Shown here: piece after piece, positions 33,771 to 48,643 of the stretch
Position numbering within the stretch: the first letter of the stretch is position 1
Layout of the letters: every line of letters starts with the position of its first letter
DNA from: Nectonema munidae
Taxonomy: Eukaryota; Nematomorpha; Nectonematoida; Nectonematidae
DNA: 64,000 nt
Direction: 5' to 3'
Assembly: GCA_030549495.1 (NCBI GenBank)
Contig: JAUIRK010000673.1
Location: 1,178,001 to 1,242,000, forward strand
The notes under the pieces: model-generated
Told to the model about the DNA's origin: nothing
What the model saw: only the letters and a program-made list of their open reading frames with translations
Databases searched by the model: none
Translations under genes and position numbers: made by a program

Positions 33771-35589
33771 GCCTTGTTAGAAGTAGCAAGGGATAACACT
33801 ACTTCATTTCATCAATTACATTTTCAAGCTCCTACATCAGTAATGCGCAACCATATGCTTGCTGGCGACATTGAATCAAGCGCAAATTTCGCTAACTAAT
33901 TATTTTTATTATTTTATTTTCTTCTCAAAAGTATCTATGCTTTATAATGAAAAAAATTAAAAATTTTATATACTTTTTATTAGTGAAAAATATCTATGAT
34001 TTGTGAGTTTTTTATCAATATATTTTTTTTCGTTTCAATAGTAATATTTAAGTCTAAATATCTCCATTAAATTTTTATGTAAAAACTGAATATAATTATT
34101 CTAATTCAAAAGCATCTTGAAGAATAGGATAAGTCAAAAAGTTCTTCAAAAATATTTTTACCTTTTTTCTTTTTGTAGAAGTTGAAAGTAGTTATTTTTT
34201 TGTTACATTCATGTTTCATTTCAAAGAAAAAATCTTATCTAAAAAACTGAATATTACTTTGACATAGTCTTGTGAGAATTGCTTTTCAATTTCACGCATC
34301 GCAAAATTGAAGTAGGTCTCTTGTCAAGCTGATAGATTCGACTTGAAAAGTTATTTGCCAGAGATCTCTCAATATATATAATTATATGTTTTATTCAGTA
34401 CTCAATTTTATATTTGCTTTATATTAATATTGTCAAAACATAAGGTCATTGACCTTTGGTATCTATTCAATTTTTCAGAAAATTTTTTTTAACTTACAAC
34501 TGTAAAATTTTTCTAAAAACGATACAGCATTCGACATAAAACATGGTCCATGTGTTAAGAAGTATTGAAAAAACATATGAAGTCTTCGCCCTAACATTTT
34601 AGAATCTTTTTTTAGTACCCTACTTTTGGATAATCTCAAAATGAGCGCAACTAGGATAAATGCAAAAAGGTTTTTCTTGGTATAGGAGATTTAATCTTGT
34701 AATGGCGATATTGTCGGCTAGGAAAAGCAAAGGAAGAAAAAGACACGATAAATCGCACCAATTATTATTATTATGCATTCGTAAATTCGATGAAAAGCAA
34801 AAGCATATTCCACCTTTCTCCATTCATCATATATATTACTTCTTTGTGGACTTTCTAAGTCTGTGGCATTAATCTTATTTAATTATTATTTTTTTTAAGC
34901 AAAGTTTATCCTTCTGCATTCTTCCTATATCCTTTGTGCACAAAGAGATGAATATTCGTAATCTTATGATTTCATCAAAACTATTGTATTCTTTTTTACA
35001 AATCTCCATTAACAAGAAAGCGTGGAATAACGATATAAGATAGAAAGTTAAGCTTCCGCCTACAGAATGTGTATTATATAATCACGACAAAGAAACTAAT
35101 AAATGCTTTATTTTACATAATCTTGTTACTTGATGTATTGTAGCATGATTTTACATATTATTTGGTATTGCATCATGTGAACATTATTCCACCATACATC
35201 CTTCTCCTTTCTTTGTTTATTTTTTAGAAACTTTTAAAAAAAATTTTTTTTCTCTTACACAACCTAATCAAGTGAATACAATTTGTAATGATTTGTTTAA
35301 CTCCAATAGGTAGGCGGAGATTCTCTCAAGTGTAAAAATCGCAGGTGTATTATTATTACAAAAAGATTATTCATAGATTAAACATAAGAGAATGACGAGA
35401 ACAAAAAGTGGCTTTTTAAACGAAGTAGTGTTAGAATTAAAAATTTTAAAAAGCAAGACACTATGGAATTTCAAAGTAAACATATTTTTTAAGATAGTTA
35501 AATAGAGCAAAGTTTCTATATCCTGAGAAATGTGCTTCACTAAAAATTGATCAGAGACTGAATTAATACTAAGTACACTGAATAAATAA

Positions 35590-35680
35590 GTAAAAATGCA
35601 ACCGGAGTAGAACCCAGAGTCCCTTGATCAAGGCTCTACGCTTTCAGTAACTAAATCACCTAGCTGAGGTCAGCGATGGT
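35590..35680 (-). mobile_element. Second tRNA-like repeat family
   Basis: The minus strand reads GACCTCAGCTAGGTGATTTAG (A-box-like), then CTCTGGGTTCTACTCCGG (B-box-like). The adjoining AGCGATGGTGATTGAATAT is echoed at 52606-52650 (TTAGTGATGATGATTGGATAC), so it appears to belong to a dispersed tRNA-derived repeat different from the 30361 family. Confidence 0.4.
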
Positions 35681-36531
35681 GATTGAATATAAAAGAAATT
35701 AAAATTTGGAATACAACGATTTCAGTTCATTTTACTTTTTTTCGATTTTGACAAAATATATTATATCAACTAGCAAACTGGTTTATATCATTTTTTATTT
35801 TATTTCTGATTAATATTTTTGATTTAGGATAAAAATAGAAGATTATTACAAATATTTTTTCTCAAAATTCATCCTAAATTAAAATTTTAATTCTTTTTAA
35901 AAATTTAGCATCTCTAAAAGAGAAAAATACCAAAATGGCATTAAAGGTCATAATTCATTTAAAAAATTAATTGGTCCAAAGTTTGTTTTGAAAATTTTTC
36001 AAAGAAATTTTCTTAAAAATTGATGAATTTACATGACAATGGAAATGAATTACTCTACCTTAACAAATTAATATGTAGTGAAACTATTAAACTCACTTTT
36101 CAAACATAGTTTTATGCTAAAAGTGATCTTTTTCATCACAATTAGCATTTAACTTTTACTTGAATTTGTAAATTATTGAAGTAATAAAATCTTTTGAAAT
36201 CATCTTAATATATTATAATAGAATGCGTATATAATTTCGCGTATTCAACAAGTCCTCAATCAAAATTTGGCGTAACCAACGTTATCGTTTTTTGGACAAA
36301 TTTTAATTATTATTTCTATTAGATTTTAAACAAAACTTGGCGTTTTTGGAGTTCAAAAAGAAGATATGGCGCAACTGCAGCCCTTCAAAGTCCATTTTTA
36401 TATACGTTTCAATATAAAATTTTATACCTTTGTTTAATTTCAATTGATATTTAAAAAACAAAATAAAATTTATGACATCATTCTAAAAAATAAATGTGTT
36501 TTCAATTTGATCCTTTTTTAAGACCATGGAC

Positions 36532-38188
36532 ATATCGAAGACATTTATTTAAAAAGGAAATTTGTATATCTTTGGTAAAAAAACAAAAAAGTAAGATTTA
36601 TTTTACATTAAATGACATTTATTAAAACAATCTCAAATATGGAGACCAACATCACATCTCACATATTGCTTTAAAACTTTTTTTTCAGAAAAAAACTTTT
36701 TCTTTTCATTTCATCTTCTGTTCGGTCAAGATATTGACCAGTAGAAGAAAACTTAATTTCTGGCATAATTTTTAAAGCCAATTTCTTCAGACGTCCAAAG
36801 TTCCAAAGAAAGTGAACAATAAAAATGATTTTGTTACAGACCTTCTGAATTGAATAAGTTTGACGAACTTTTATTTGCAAAATCCAAGAATTCGCCATCA
36901 CAATATTAAGATAATTTGTGAACGAAACAAAACACCACTTTTTGGATCTAACAGAGATGCGATTTTTTCTATAAGCCAATCTAAGTGGTCCACTCCTCCC
37001 ATATATTTTTTATATTGGGATATTATAAAGCGTTGCAGAACGAGTATTTCTTTACCATAACTAGCTGGCCATCGTTTAGCATTTCCAATAGGAGTGGACG
37101 ACTGATGCTCGCTAGCAATTGTGAAAACGATATTGTCATGCCATTTCAAAAAGAAAAGTTCTTCTTTTTCTTCAAAAGTGTTATCAAAAGAACCACGGTT
37201 TCTTTTTTTTTTAGTGATTTATCATGTTTCAATGCGCATTTAAAGGTTCTATTTGAGCGAATCGTACTTGTTATTCTAATTCCCCTTTTTTTCATCTGCC
37301 CTAATAAATTATAACTTGGGAAAAAGTTATCAACATAAATTTCATGATCACTAGCATTTTCTAGATGATTGGTCATAGAATCACTACTTTAGAACTTAGA
37401 CTGTCTTAATTCCTTTTATTGAGAGTACACCCTTTCCGTTTTCCTTGATATAAATCCATTTCAAAACAAAAACCATTAGTACCACAACATAGTATCCACT
37501 GCTTGAAACCAAGCCTTATCGCTTTCCCCTTTATGAATTGCTTTATAGAGTTTCTTCGATGCTATCTGACGATTTGCTCGTCTATTGACAATCTTTTAGA
37601 AAAATTCGAAATTACTTGACAATCTTTACAATCTTCAGCACTTTCATTATTACAAAAGTGTAGAAATCTGTTTCTTAACATCGTTTATCGAATAATGCAA
37701 GTTTTCAGATCTTCATCAACACTCCAATAATGCCTTTCACTCGGTAATTCGTGATAACCAGAGAAAAAAAGAATTCCCAGGAAATTTCTTAAACAGTTTG
37801 TTGACAAAGTAAAGTCATGTATATTTTTTGTGTTGAATAAATAGCAGATTCTTTGCATATTTTATGAAGCAAATTTTCATCAAGGAAAGGTTCAACAATT
37901 TCAAATGGATTCTTTGCCAAAATTGCATCTTTCAATGTATTCATTTTATCATCAACTCTATTCCCACTTCCAGCTAATCCTTCCAACATAAAGTTCTGCT
38001 TGCTCTTGCTTACTAGAAGACATTCGTATATCAAACTGATCTTCCTTTTTAAACACCCGTATCCCAATTCCTCGCACATGTAACATTTGATAGCGCAATT
38101 AAAAATCTCCCCCTCCATATGGCCTTTACTTATGTATACGTTTACTATTTTTTAGTCAAAAAAAATGTATACTATGTGCCCATGGTCC
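36532..38188 (-). mobile_element. Decayed piggyBac element 2 (PGBD2/3-like)
   Basis: A 1657-bp element between TTAA sites (36528-36531 and 38189-38192). Ends read GACCATGGACATAT and, inverted, GGACCATGGGCACATAG. Minus-strand pieces in order include PFEIVEPFLDENLLHKICKE (N-terminal region), YVDNFFPSYNLLGQMKKRGI with RSNRTFKCALK (second catalytic Asp block), YKKYMGGVDHLDWLIEK (third Asp block) and KKWCFVSFTNYLNIVMANSW. The pieces lie in several frames with stops between them, and the first Asp block is not recognisable. It is a different lineage from the intact element at 24 kb. Confidence 0.85.
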
Positions 38189-38484
38189 TTAATTTAAAAC
38201 CAAAGCTTTACTCATGTAATAATTAAAAAAAACCTACTGCGAGTATACTTTTAATTTTATTTTGCACTTGAAACATATATTTATTTATGCGGAAATATTG
38301 GCTGAATACGAAAAATATTTTGATTAATAAAATTGCTTTGGAAATTAGTGAAAAAGTAGTATTTTTTATTTTCTAAAAATTATTAAACCACAAAAATTAG
38401 CTTCAATAGTTAAAATGCAACATGGTTAACATAATTAACTGAAAATATCTTGAGAAAATAGAATTATGCCTACAAAATTATGAC

Positions 38485-38617
38485 TTAATGTTTAGGTCCT
38501 GAAAGAAGAACCATGGGCGCTAATGGTAAACTCTTGACAACATTCAGCTTTTTATGTCTCCGAAAAGTTGCTCCTCCAAACAAATACTTTGTCCCAAATC
38601 TTGTTTGGATATGTACA
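38485..38617 (-). CDS. Orphan terminal exon of an unidentified host gene
   Basis: The acceptor TTTTTAAATTACAG is followed by a 133-nt frame entered in phase 2. It encodes VHIQTRFGTKYLFGGATFRR, then HKKLNVVKSLPLAPMVLLSG, then PKH and TAA. The composition is that of a real protein and unlike the surrounding noise. No family was recognised. Upstream exons should lie at higher coordinates; a possible one near 38962-39033 (RCQQLNPFKHDEDN before a GTAAGA donor) does not fit the phase directly. Confidence 0.4.
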
Positions 38618-40297
38618 CTGTAATTTAAAAATTAAAACTATTCATTATGTTAAATTCTCCCATATTATAACTCTAAGTCCACTACTGGCAATTTGGACTT
38701 TTTAATTTTTTGTCAACTTATCTATTTTTATAATAAATACGTTACGGTTTATATGCTTTTTCCGACTTTTTCAATGAAATTGACGTTCTATACTATTTGT
38801 CTTTATATTTTGCATTGAATTTCTCTTTTTTCTTCCTCTCTTTGTTAATCTAGATGATCTTTGAAATTTTCATCAATATCATCATATAACTGAAAGATTA
38901 TTAACAGTTAATCATTAGTAATTTTATGAACAACTTTTCTAATATATTTTGTATGGGGAAAATTTGTCCATTAGGTTTCTTACAATTATCCTCATCATGT
39001 TTAAATGGATTCAATTGTTGACATCGCTAAAGATTTTCTAATGATATTTTGATATTTTTTTATTTACTGAGAAGGAAAACCATTCATAATGAAGGCACAA
39101 TATATCATAATATATAGGTAATTATACTTCTCGCTTACGAATGAATAAACGCATGCATACAGATAATATGGTAATTTATTCATACATCATAGCAATTATC
39201 TTGAAAAGATCTCATCATAAATTATCTTATTATTATAATATATTCTGAAAAAGAGCTTTCACTTTGACAATAGTTTGGGCATTTGATAAAAAAATTGGGG
39301 CTGTATTTCGATTAATTGTATTGATCGATAAATATCTATCATATCTATGAATAAATTTATTGTTTTATATATTAGAGTTTTCAACTTTATAATTTACTTT
39401 TCAATTGCATAGTTTTTTTGTTGGTATTTTCAAAATTATAATTTTTGAGTAAATATGAAATGTAAATGCAGTTTCAAATCAAAGGAATTATTTTTTATCA
39501 GGAGGACACTTGATATATTTTTGAGATCCATACAAATTTAATACTTTGAAGTAATACTGGTAAGTTTTTCTAGGAGTAATTTGAAGTTGACTAAATACAT
39601 AAGGGAATCTTTGTGACTTTTGATTAGACTATTTTGATGTTATAAAGTAAACAGAGGAAGAGTGAATAATTTATTAGGCTCAAACTTTTATAAAAAAACA
39701 AAAGTGAATTTTCGCCGACAGTCGGCTTTTTCAAACTAGACTTTGTTAAAAAACGCGACAGTTGTAAGGTGACTAGTTTTAATTAGTTGTTTACAATATT
39801 TTTGCAGTAATAGTTAACATCATTAGTAAAGTATAATGTGTACGCCAGTAAAATATTTTACAATATACGCATCATCCAAACGAAATTAGATCCCCCGCTT
39901 TGTTTTGGAAGCATAGGGTTTGGATTCAAAGACCCTGCATTTGATTTCCGATTTGTAATTTTCCTATCATCTATATCTGTCCAGGTACTCTTTCAAAGGA
40001 TGCAAAACCTACAGCCATATTTAAACGCAAAAATTGTTAAAAGCAATTATTTCAATAAACTAATAATGGTGTATGCGTTTTTATATTTAACAATTTGGAA
40101 ATGTTAGTGCTTTTAATCGATATAAGAAAATATATTGATTTTATGAAATCAGGGTTATATTTCAGATCCTTCAGATGGTATGAATTAAAAGGTTAGTGTG
40201 ATTTGAGTAATAATCTAGATATGCTTTTGTATGTTAACTATTCTCAAAAAATGTTCTGAATCGCCCAATGAATTATTTTAGATCGCCGCAGACTTAC

Positions 40298-40427
40298 CCC
40301 ATTTAAGACCAAGCAAAGCAGACGATATCTAAAAAAACGCAGACGATTTATATTCAAAGTAATTGAAAAAAGCAGACGAAGATGAAATTACTTATGTTCC
40401 AAAATAGGAACATTGGTCGTAAATGGG
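40298..40427. mobile_element. TTAA MITE, copy 3
   Basis: A 130-bp element followed by TTAA (40428-40431) and preceded by TTAC. The left end reads CCCATTTAAGACCAAG and the inverted right end CCCATTTACGACCAATG, matching the ends of the copies at 3297 and 4859. Its middle is different, with repeated GCAGACGA motifs. Confidence 0.6.
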
Positions 40428-40621
40428 TTAATGGAAGATTAGGCCCAAAAAGGAGACAAAAAAGTTAAATATTTTCCTTACTTTGAAAATTTAAAAATAG
40501 GAGGATTTCTTGAAATTAGAACTAGTAAAATAAGAGATTATGAAGTTGATAATGCGGTGGGATAGTTGACGTGCTGAGAGCTGATTATGGGATTAAGGTA
40601 CTGAGGCAGCAGCAGTAGCAG

Positions 40622-40781
40622 ATACAAAAAGTTTTTGCAACAACTGCATAAAAGAATAGTACTTCTAGAAAAGTCGTTAAGAAAGCGTGGAGATATTCCC
40701 TACATACAAGCATATATGTGTATATATATTCAATCTCCTTGTAAAATAGGCACATATATACACTGCCACTATTTTTTCTAA
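40622..40781 (+). other. Exon-like stretch, unidentified
   Basis: After the acceptor-like AGCAGCAGCAGTAGCAG, the frame reads YKKFLQQLHKRIVLLEKSLR then KRGDIPYIQAYMC, a basic amphipathic helix, before losing character and stopping. No family was recognised. It could be an isolated exon or chance. Confidence 0.2.
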
Positions 40782-43700
40782 GATAGTGATTAAAATAACA
40801 ATACAGATCTTTGAATTGAATGCACACGCATTATATACCAAACTAAATACCCGCCTACTAACTACACATTTATATAAACGATGCTATATATACTTACTTC
40901 TACATGGTAGTTTATGTGTTATGCAAATGCTCATATAATCGTTATGATATACATCTCAATGTCATCTTATATTCTACATTATGCCTTCCTCTTAGACTAA
41001 ATACGATGATATATAGATATTTATAATTCATGAGAATTTTGCATAGATCATTCAAAGGATTTAAAACATTTTTTGCCTCAAAGGCCAAACAGACCTATTG
41101 TATTTATCAAGTTAAACCTGAAATGGTGAAAAGCTGCATCCGTTATTGATTGAAATGTTAGTACTTCAAAAATTCTAAAACTTACCCAAAGGAGACATGG
41201 ATATAGTAAAAAACGCCCCACTTAATTGTTTGGGTGAATTGATCATACTGGAGACAGTATATCATATGAATGTAAATAGAAAAAGATGAAAAGTGTATTG
41301 CCCATAACCTATAAACTTTACTGAGGTGTTTTTTTGTTCTATTTAAAATCCGTGTGTCGGGACAAGTAGCCCTGATTTATGGAATAACCCTGTTAAATTA
41401 TGAGCATTCCTCCCTTTTTCATCCTGAAAATAATAGTGCGTTGAGGGAGAGGCAAAAAACGTTACCCTAAATAGACAGATATAAACGCCAACTGTTTATA
41501 AGAAGGATGCGTTTTTAAGCCAAAATTGACCGAACAAAGTAAACACAGATAAATGCGGTTTACTGAAGTATAGATATTTGAGACTCAACCTGAAAAATAG
41601 GATTTTTTTTAGCCAATTTACTCCTTTTAGGATGCTATGAAAAAGATTGAAGCATTTAATTAATATATTTTATTGTCGATTTTAAGATATAAAGTGATTT
41701 AGTTTTTTAAGAAAAAATGTTGGTAAGGGTGTTTAGGGATAATCCCATCGTTGATTGACGAAAAAACATAACATTTTTCCTTCTGATGAAATTTTAGAAG
41801 TTTTCTCCACGCACAATCATGTAGATTACTTACATTCTTATTTTACATAATACATTTTTATTTTATTTAGCTTTCAAGGGTGACAAAGTTTTAAAGTAAT
41901 ACCATGTACAGATATGGGCTTGAAAAATGTCATGAAAATTTTATTATTTACATTAATAAGTAAAATGAAAAATACTTAAAAGTAAGGGAGAAATTTTAAA
42001 ATAAAAACGCTTGCTGAAATTTGGAACTGAATTTTTCCAAATTTTCCTTTTTGAAATGATAAAATAGGTCAATAAAAAGTCGGGTTTCTACAAATTCTTT
42101 TGTTAAGCGAAGCTCAAATTTAAAGCTACGGATCGATGTGCACGTATGCACCATAAACATTTTGAATTTGTTTCAACGATCATAATGTAGCTTTTTCACA
42201 GAAACCGGGGCAATAAAAACGAGAACATCTAGCACTTGCTTTGTCCGATGCGCCCTTGTTATAAAATTAGTTATAACCGTATATTATATCTATATCTATA
42301 TATTAGTACAAAGTTTGCTATAAGATACTCTAAATTTAGTAAGTGTATACACGATATTTGATATAAAATTTTTGCATTCTGTTTCTGCCTTCATTTTGGA
42401 TTTATTGTTAAGGTTTAAACGTTTTTTTCCAATTCCTCCACTGAAAATTCCAATATTATGCCATCGATATTGTGAGATCTGGATATTCCGCAGGGTTTGT
42501 TTCGTCTAATATTTTTATAATTTCACAAGTTTATCTATAATATGATGCAATATATAAGTTAGTCATGAAAAAATGTTAATTTCGACATTTTGGTTATTTG
42601 GTTGGATAAATAATGTGCAAATCTTTTTTCCCTTTAAAATTGAGTAATTTTCACAATTTTCAAAAATTAACTTACTTTTGAGCTTTTAAACAATATTTTT
42701 TATTGCCATTTAAATTATCTTAGCAATTTATACTTTGTAGCTATTTCTTGTAAACTTGAAATATCTCTTTTAGTTTGATGGTTTTTCTTGAGATGCTTAT
42801 ATAGGGCCCAGTTTATCCTTTGCCGACTTATTGAACGCAAAATACACCAAAAGTTAAAAACATATTTAGATAAAAATAGTGGTTGCATTCGCTACGCTGC
42901 GCTTCTAAACTACATCCTACGGTTCGATAACTTTATTGTAAAAAATGAGGTTTAAAATAACGTACGGAAAAATAACTAAATTGCAATATATATCAAAGTT
43001 TGGAACGATTTCTATCTTGTTATGTTTTTTTATCGAACTTTAAAATTGAAAAAAAAATTAAGCATGAAACAAAAACATGATATCATATAAATTTTAGTTA
43101 AAAAGTTTGTTATATTCATAGTTAATTATATTTTAAATGTTTAAAAATAGCATAGTTATACCTCGTAGAACAAATTATATATTTTCAATCGAGAAAGAAA
43201 ACATGAACAATTGTTTAAGATACGTCTGGAAAAAGCAAAAAATAATTTCTTATTTTATGGTTAAACTCGATTACGGATTTGACCTTCTTGGTGATTGGAG
43301 CTTTGTTCTTTGCAGTTTCGATATGTATCTTTGTGGTAAATAATATACAAGACTACAAGTTGAACTAAGTGGTGGCATTCATGCTAACATGAAACTACAG
43401 CAAACTTCATTTGAAGAGACATTTTTCAAATTCATTATAAAGTAAGATTTTCTTAATCCTATCTACCACATTTGTTTGTAAGAGAAAATACCTCGAGTCA
43501 TGAACTTTTCAAAAACAATAAAAGAAATGATAAAACGCAAAATGTAACAAGTTTTTCACAAAACATTTTTTACTCCATCACTATTCGCTCTTTCTTTTTT
43601 GTAATTGTTATCTCTTGATTCTTCTTAAAATGCATTATTATATTACTGACACCAATTTACACGTTATATAAATCTATTGTGGAACACACTGGTGTGTATT

Positions 43701-45226
43701 ACGCTTCGAGATGAGATTTAATAGAAAGAACATGTTTGATTTGCGTCTTTTATTATCTCACAACCAATAAGTACGGAGAAAGATGCTTTCAGACTAGAGA
43801 TATTTAAGGACACCGACTAATGGTCTATTTCCTACCTGCTCCCGGCCATCTAGATTCTAGAAGATGTTGTAGAGCGGATTTTTAGGGCCAAAATTGATTG
43901 AATAACCTGGTTCGAAAAGATATCTTTTCTGAAAACTGACAACTTGGACGTGACAGGCAAAGCATATTTTTTGATAATTTTTTCTTTTATAAAATCTAAA
44001 TTTTGTATTAGGCTTTCATCTCTTCCTTTATAATATTGTACTTTAAGAATAAAATATCTTAACAGAAGATAAGTTAAAATTTCACTTTGACAAATTTTAA
44101 TATTTCAACGTAATAATCTGTTAAGTGAAAAGTTTAGTCTTTGTAGAACTGAGAGAAAAACTATTCTGGAAAAAATAGCACATGTATATTTTTCCGTTGT
44201 ATTTTTTCTATTTTTGTTTGACACATGTTTTTAAAATAATTTTTTATTTATACTCAGTGTTATACTTTTATATAAATTTTTAATTGTTAATACATTGAAG
44301 TAAAGGCATAAATTTATTACTTTTGACAAAACAGTTGCTTTGACAAAAATCTAATGTCGAACGACGTTACATCTAAGTAAATTTTTAGAAACAATTCTGT
44401 CTAGTAGATTTGGTGAATTTATTATTTCAAGTAAAAACTTACTAAAAATAAAAAGAGATTATTTAAAAAATTTTATAACGTTGGTTTTGTTATAATTGCG
44501 TTTACTTCCTATTTTTTATTTAATATAAAAGTATTTTTGTCTCCTGAAGAAAAAATTCATCGTTTTTTTAGTTTCAAAAAAATTGGACGCAAGGGAAGTT
44601 TTTTGCAAAATAAAATTCAAGCATACACTTATAGTTTCATCGTTAATGTCATTCAAATAACATCACCTATTTCATTGGTAGAAATTTATCTAATAAACAC
44701 AAGGCATAGATCGACCATGACTCTAACACAATTATCGTTTTTTTTCTAGAATTCGGATTAAATATTGGATATAAATATGAAAGCGAGTTAAAAATTGTTG
44801 TAAAAGAAAGTTCATTCTTCAGAAAGGAAAACACATTAAAAGTTTTCAATCTTTGATAAAAGAGCAGTTTAATTTTATCCCATTAAGAACACGTATTGTA
44901 AAAGCAAAGTTGACATAAAACTTATCTTCTAAGATGTAAAAGTAAGCGTAGAATAAAATAATTAAGGAAGATGATTCTTACAGAGTAAGATAAGTTTAAC
45001 AAAATACTAAAAGTCTCTATGCAAATAAAAACTTTATGAGAACGTTACTTGAATTTAGAGAGAAGTCAAACGTAGGAATTGAGAAATAATTGTGTTCAAG
45101 TCTATCCAAATATGAAAAGATAAAAAATCATTGTAAGCACCAGAGTATATCGGTCATTGCGAATTTCATTAAAATTCAAAATATTCATCATTATCATTCA
45201 TTTCTTTTTCTTTATTTTCCTAACAT

Positions 45227-48270
<3,044 letters not shown>

Positions 48271-48271
48271 C

Positions 48272-48318
48272 AAATGTTCTATGGTCTATGGGCAAAAAAT
48301 TTGACGATCCCTGCTCTA
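48272..48318 (-). mobile_element. hAT-like terminus beside the TCA array
   Basis: On the minus strand the sequence reads TAGAGCAGGGATCGTCAAAT then TTTTTGCCCATAGACC. This resembles hAT ends of the CAGGGATCGGCAAACTTTTT type. The (TCA)n array begins immediately inside it. No partner end was found. Confidence 0.4.
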
Positions 48319-48643
48319 GAGGAACATGATATAAATGACGTGTTTTTCATTCCTAAAATTTTTTGTGGTTAAAGTTTTTTATATCATTGGAAAAAATAAA
48401 CTTCAAATTGATGATTTCGAGAAAATAAACCCTACTTATAAATATTTGATGTAAAATTCATAAAAAATAATTTTGACAATTTTTTTCTTTTTGGAGAGTG
48501 GTTACTCTGAGGAAGACTTTAATTTATTTATACCATCGTAAGTTTTCAATATAATAAAAAACTCTCAAAATAACCCAAAAATCATCTTAATGAACGAATT
48601 TGAGTTTTAAAAGTTGAAAATTTTAGAAAAGTTTATGAAGTTC

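Larger units (their letters stand above)
33190..36527. other. No gene seen; scattered repeat remnants
   Basis: AT-rich. It contains a hAT-like end at 33720-33770 and a tRNA-like repeat at 35590-35680. A basic 70-codon frame near 34660-34872 has no recognisable domain. Confidence 0.35.
38618..45089. other. No complete gene seen
   Basis: AT-rich. It includes a third TTAA MITE at 40298-40427 and an exon-like stretch at 40622-40781. A small minus-strand frame near 42190-42270 (ASARCSRFYCPGFCEK) loosely recalls a piggyBac Cys-rich tail but is too short to call. Confidence 0.35.

Noticed and set aside
42190-42270. Cys-rich tail of another piggyBac transposase (ASARCSRFYCPGFCEK)
   Set aside because: Too short, no neighbouring transposase blocks and the Cys spacing does not fit well.
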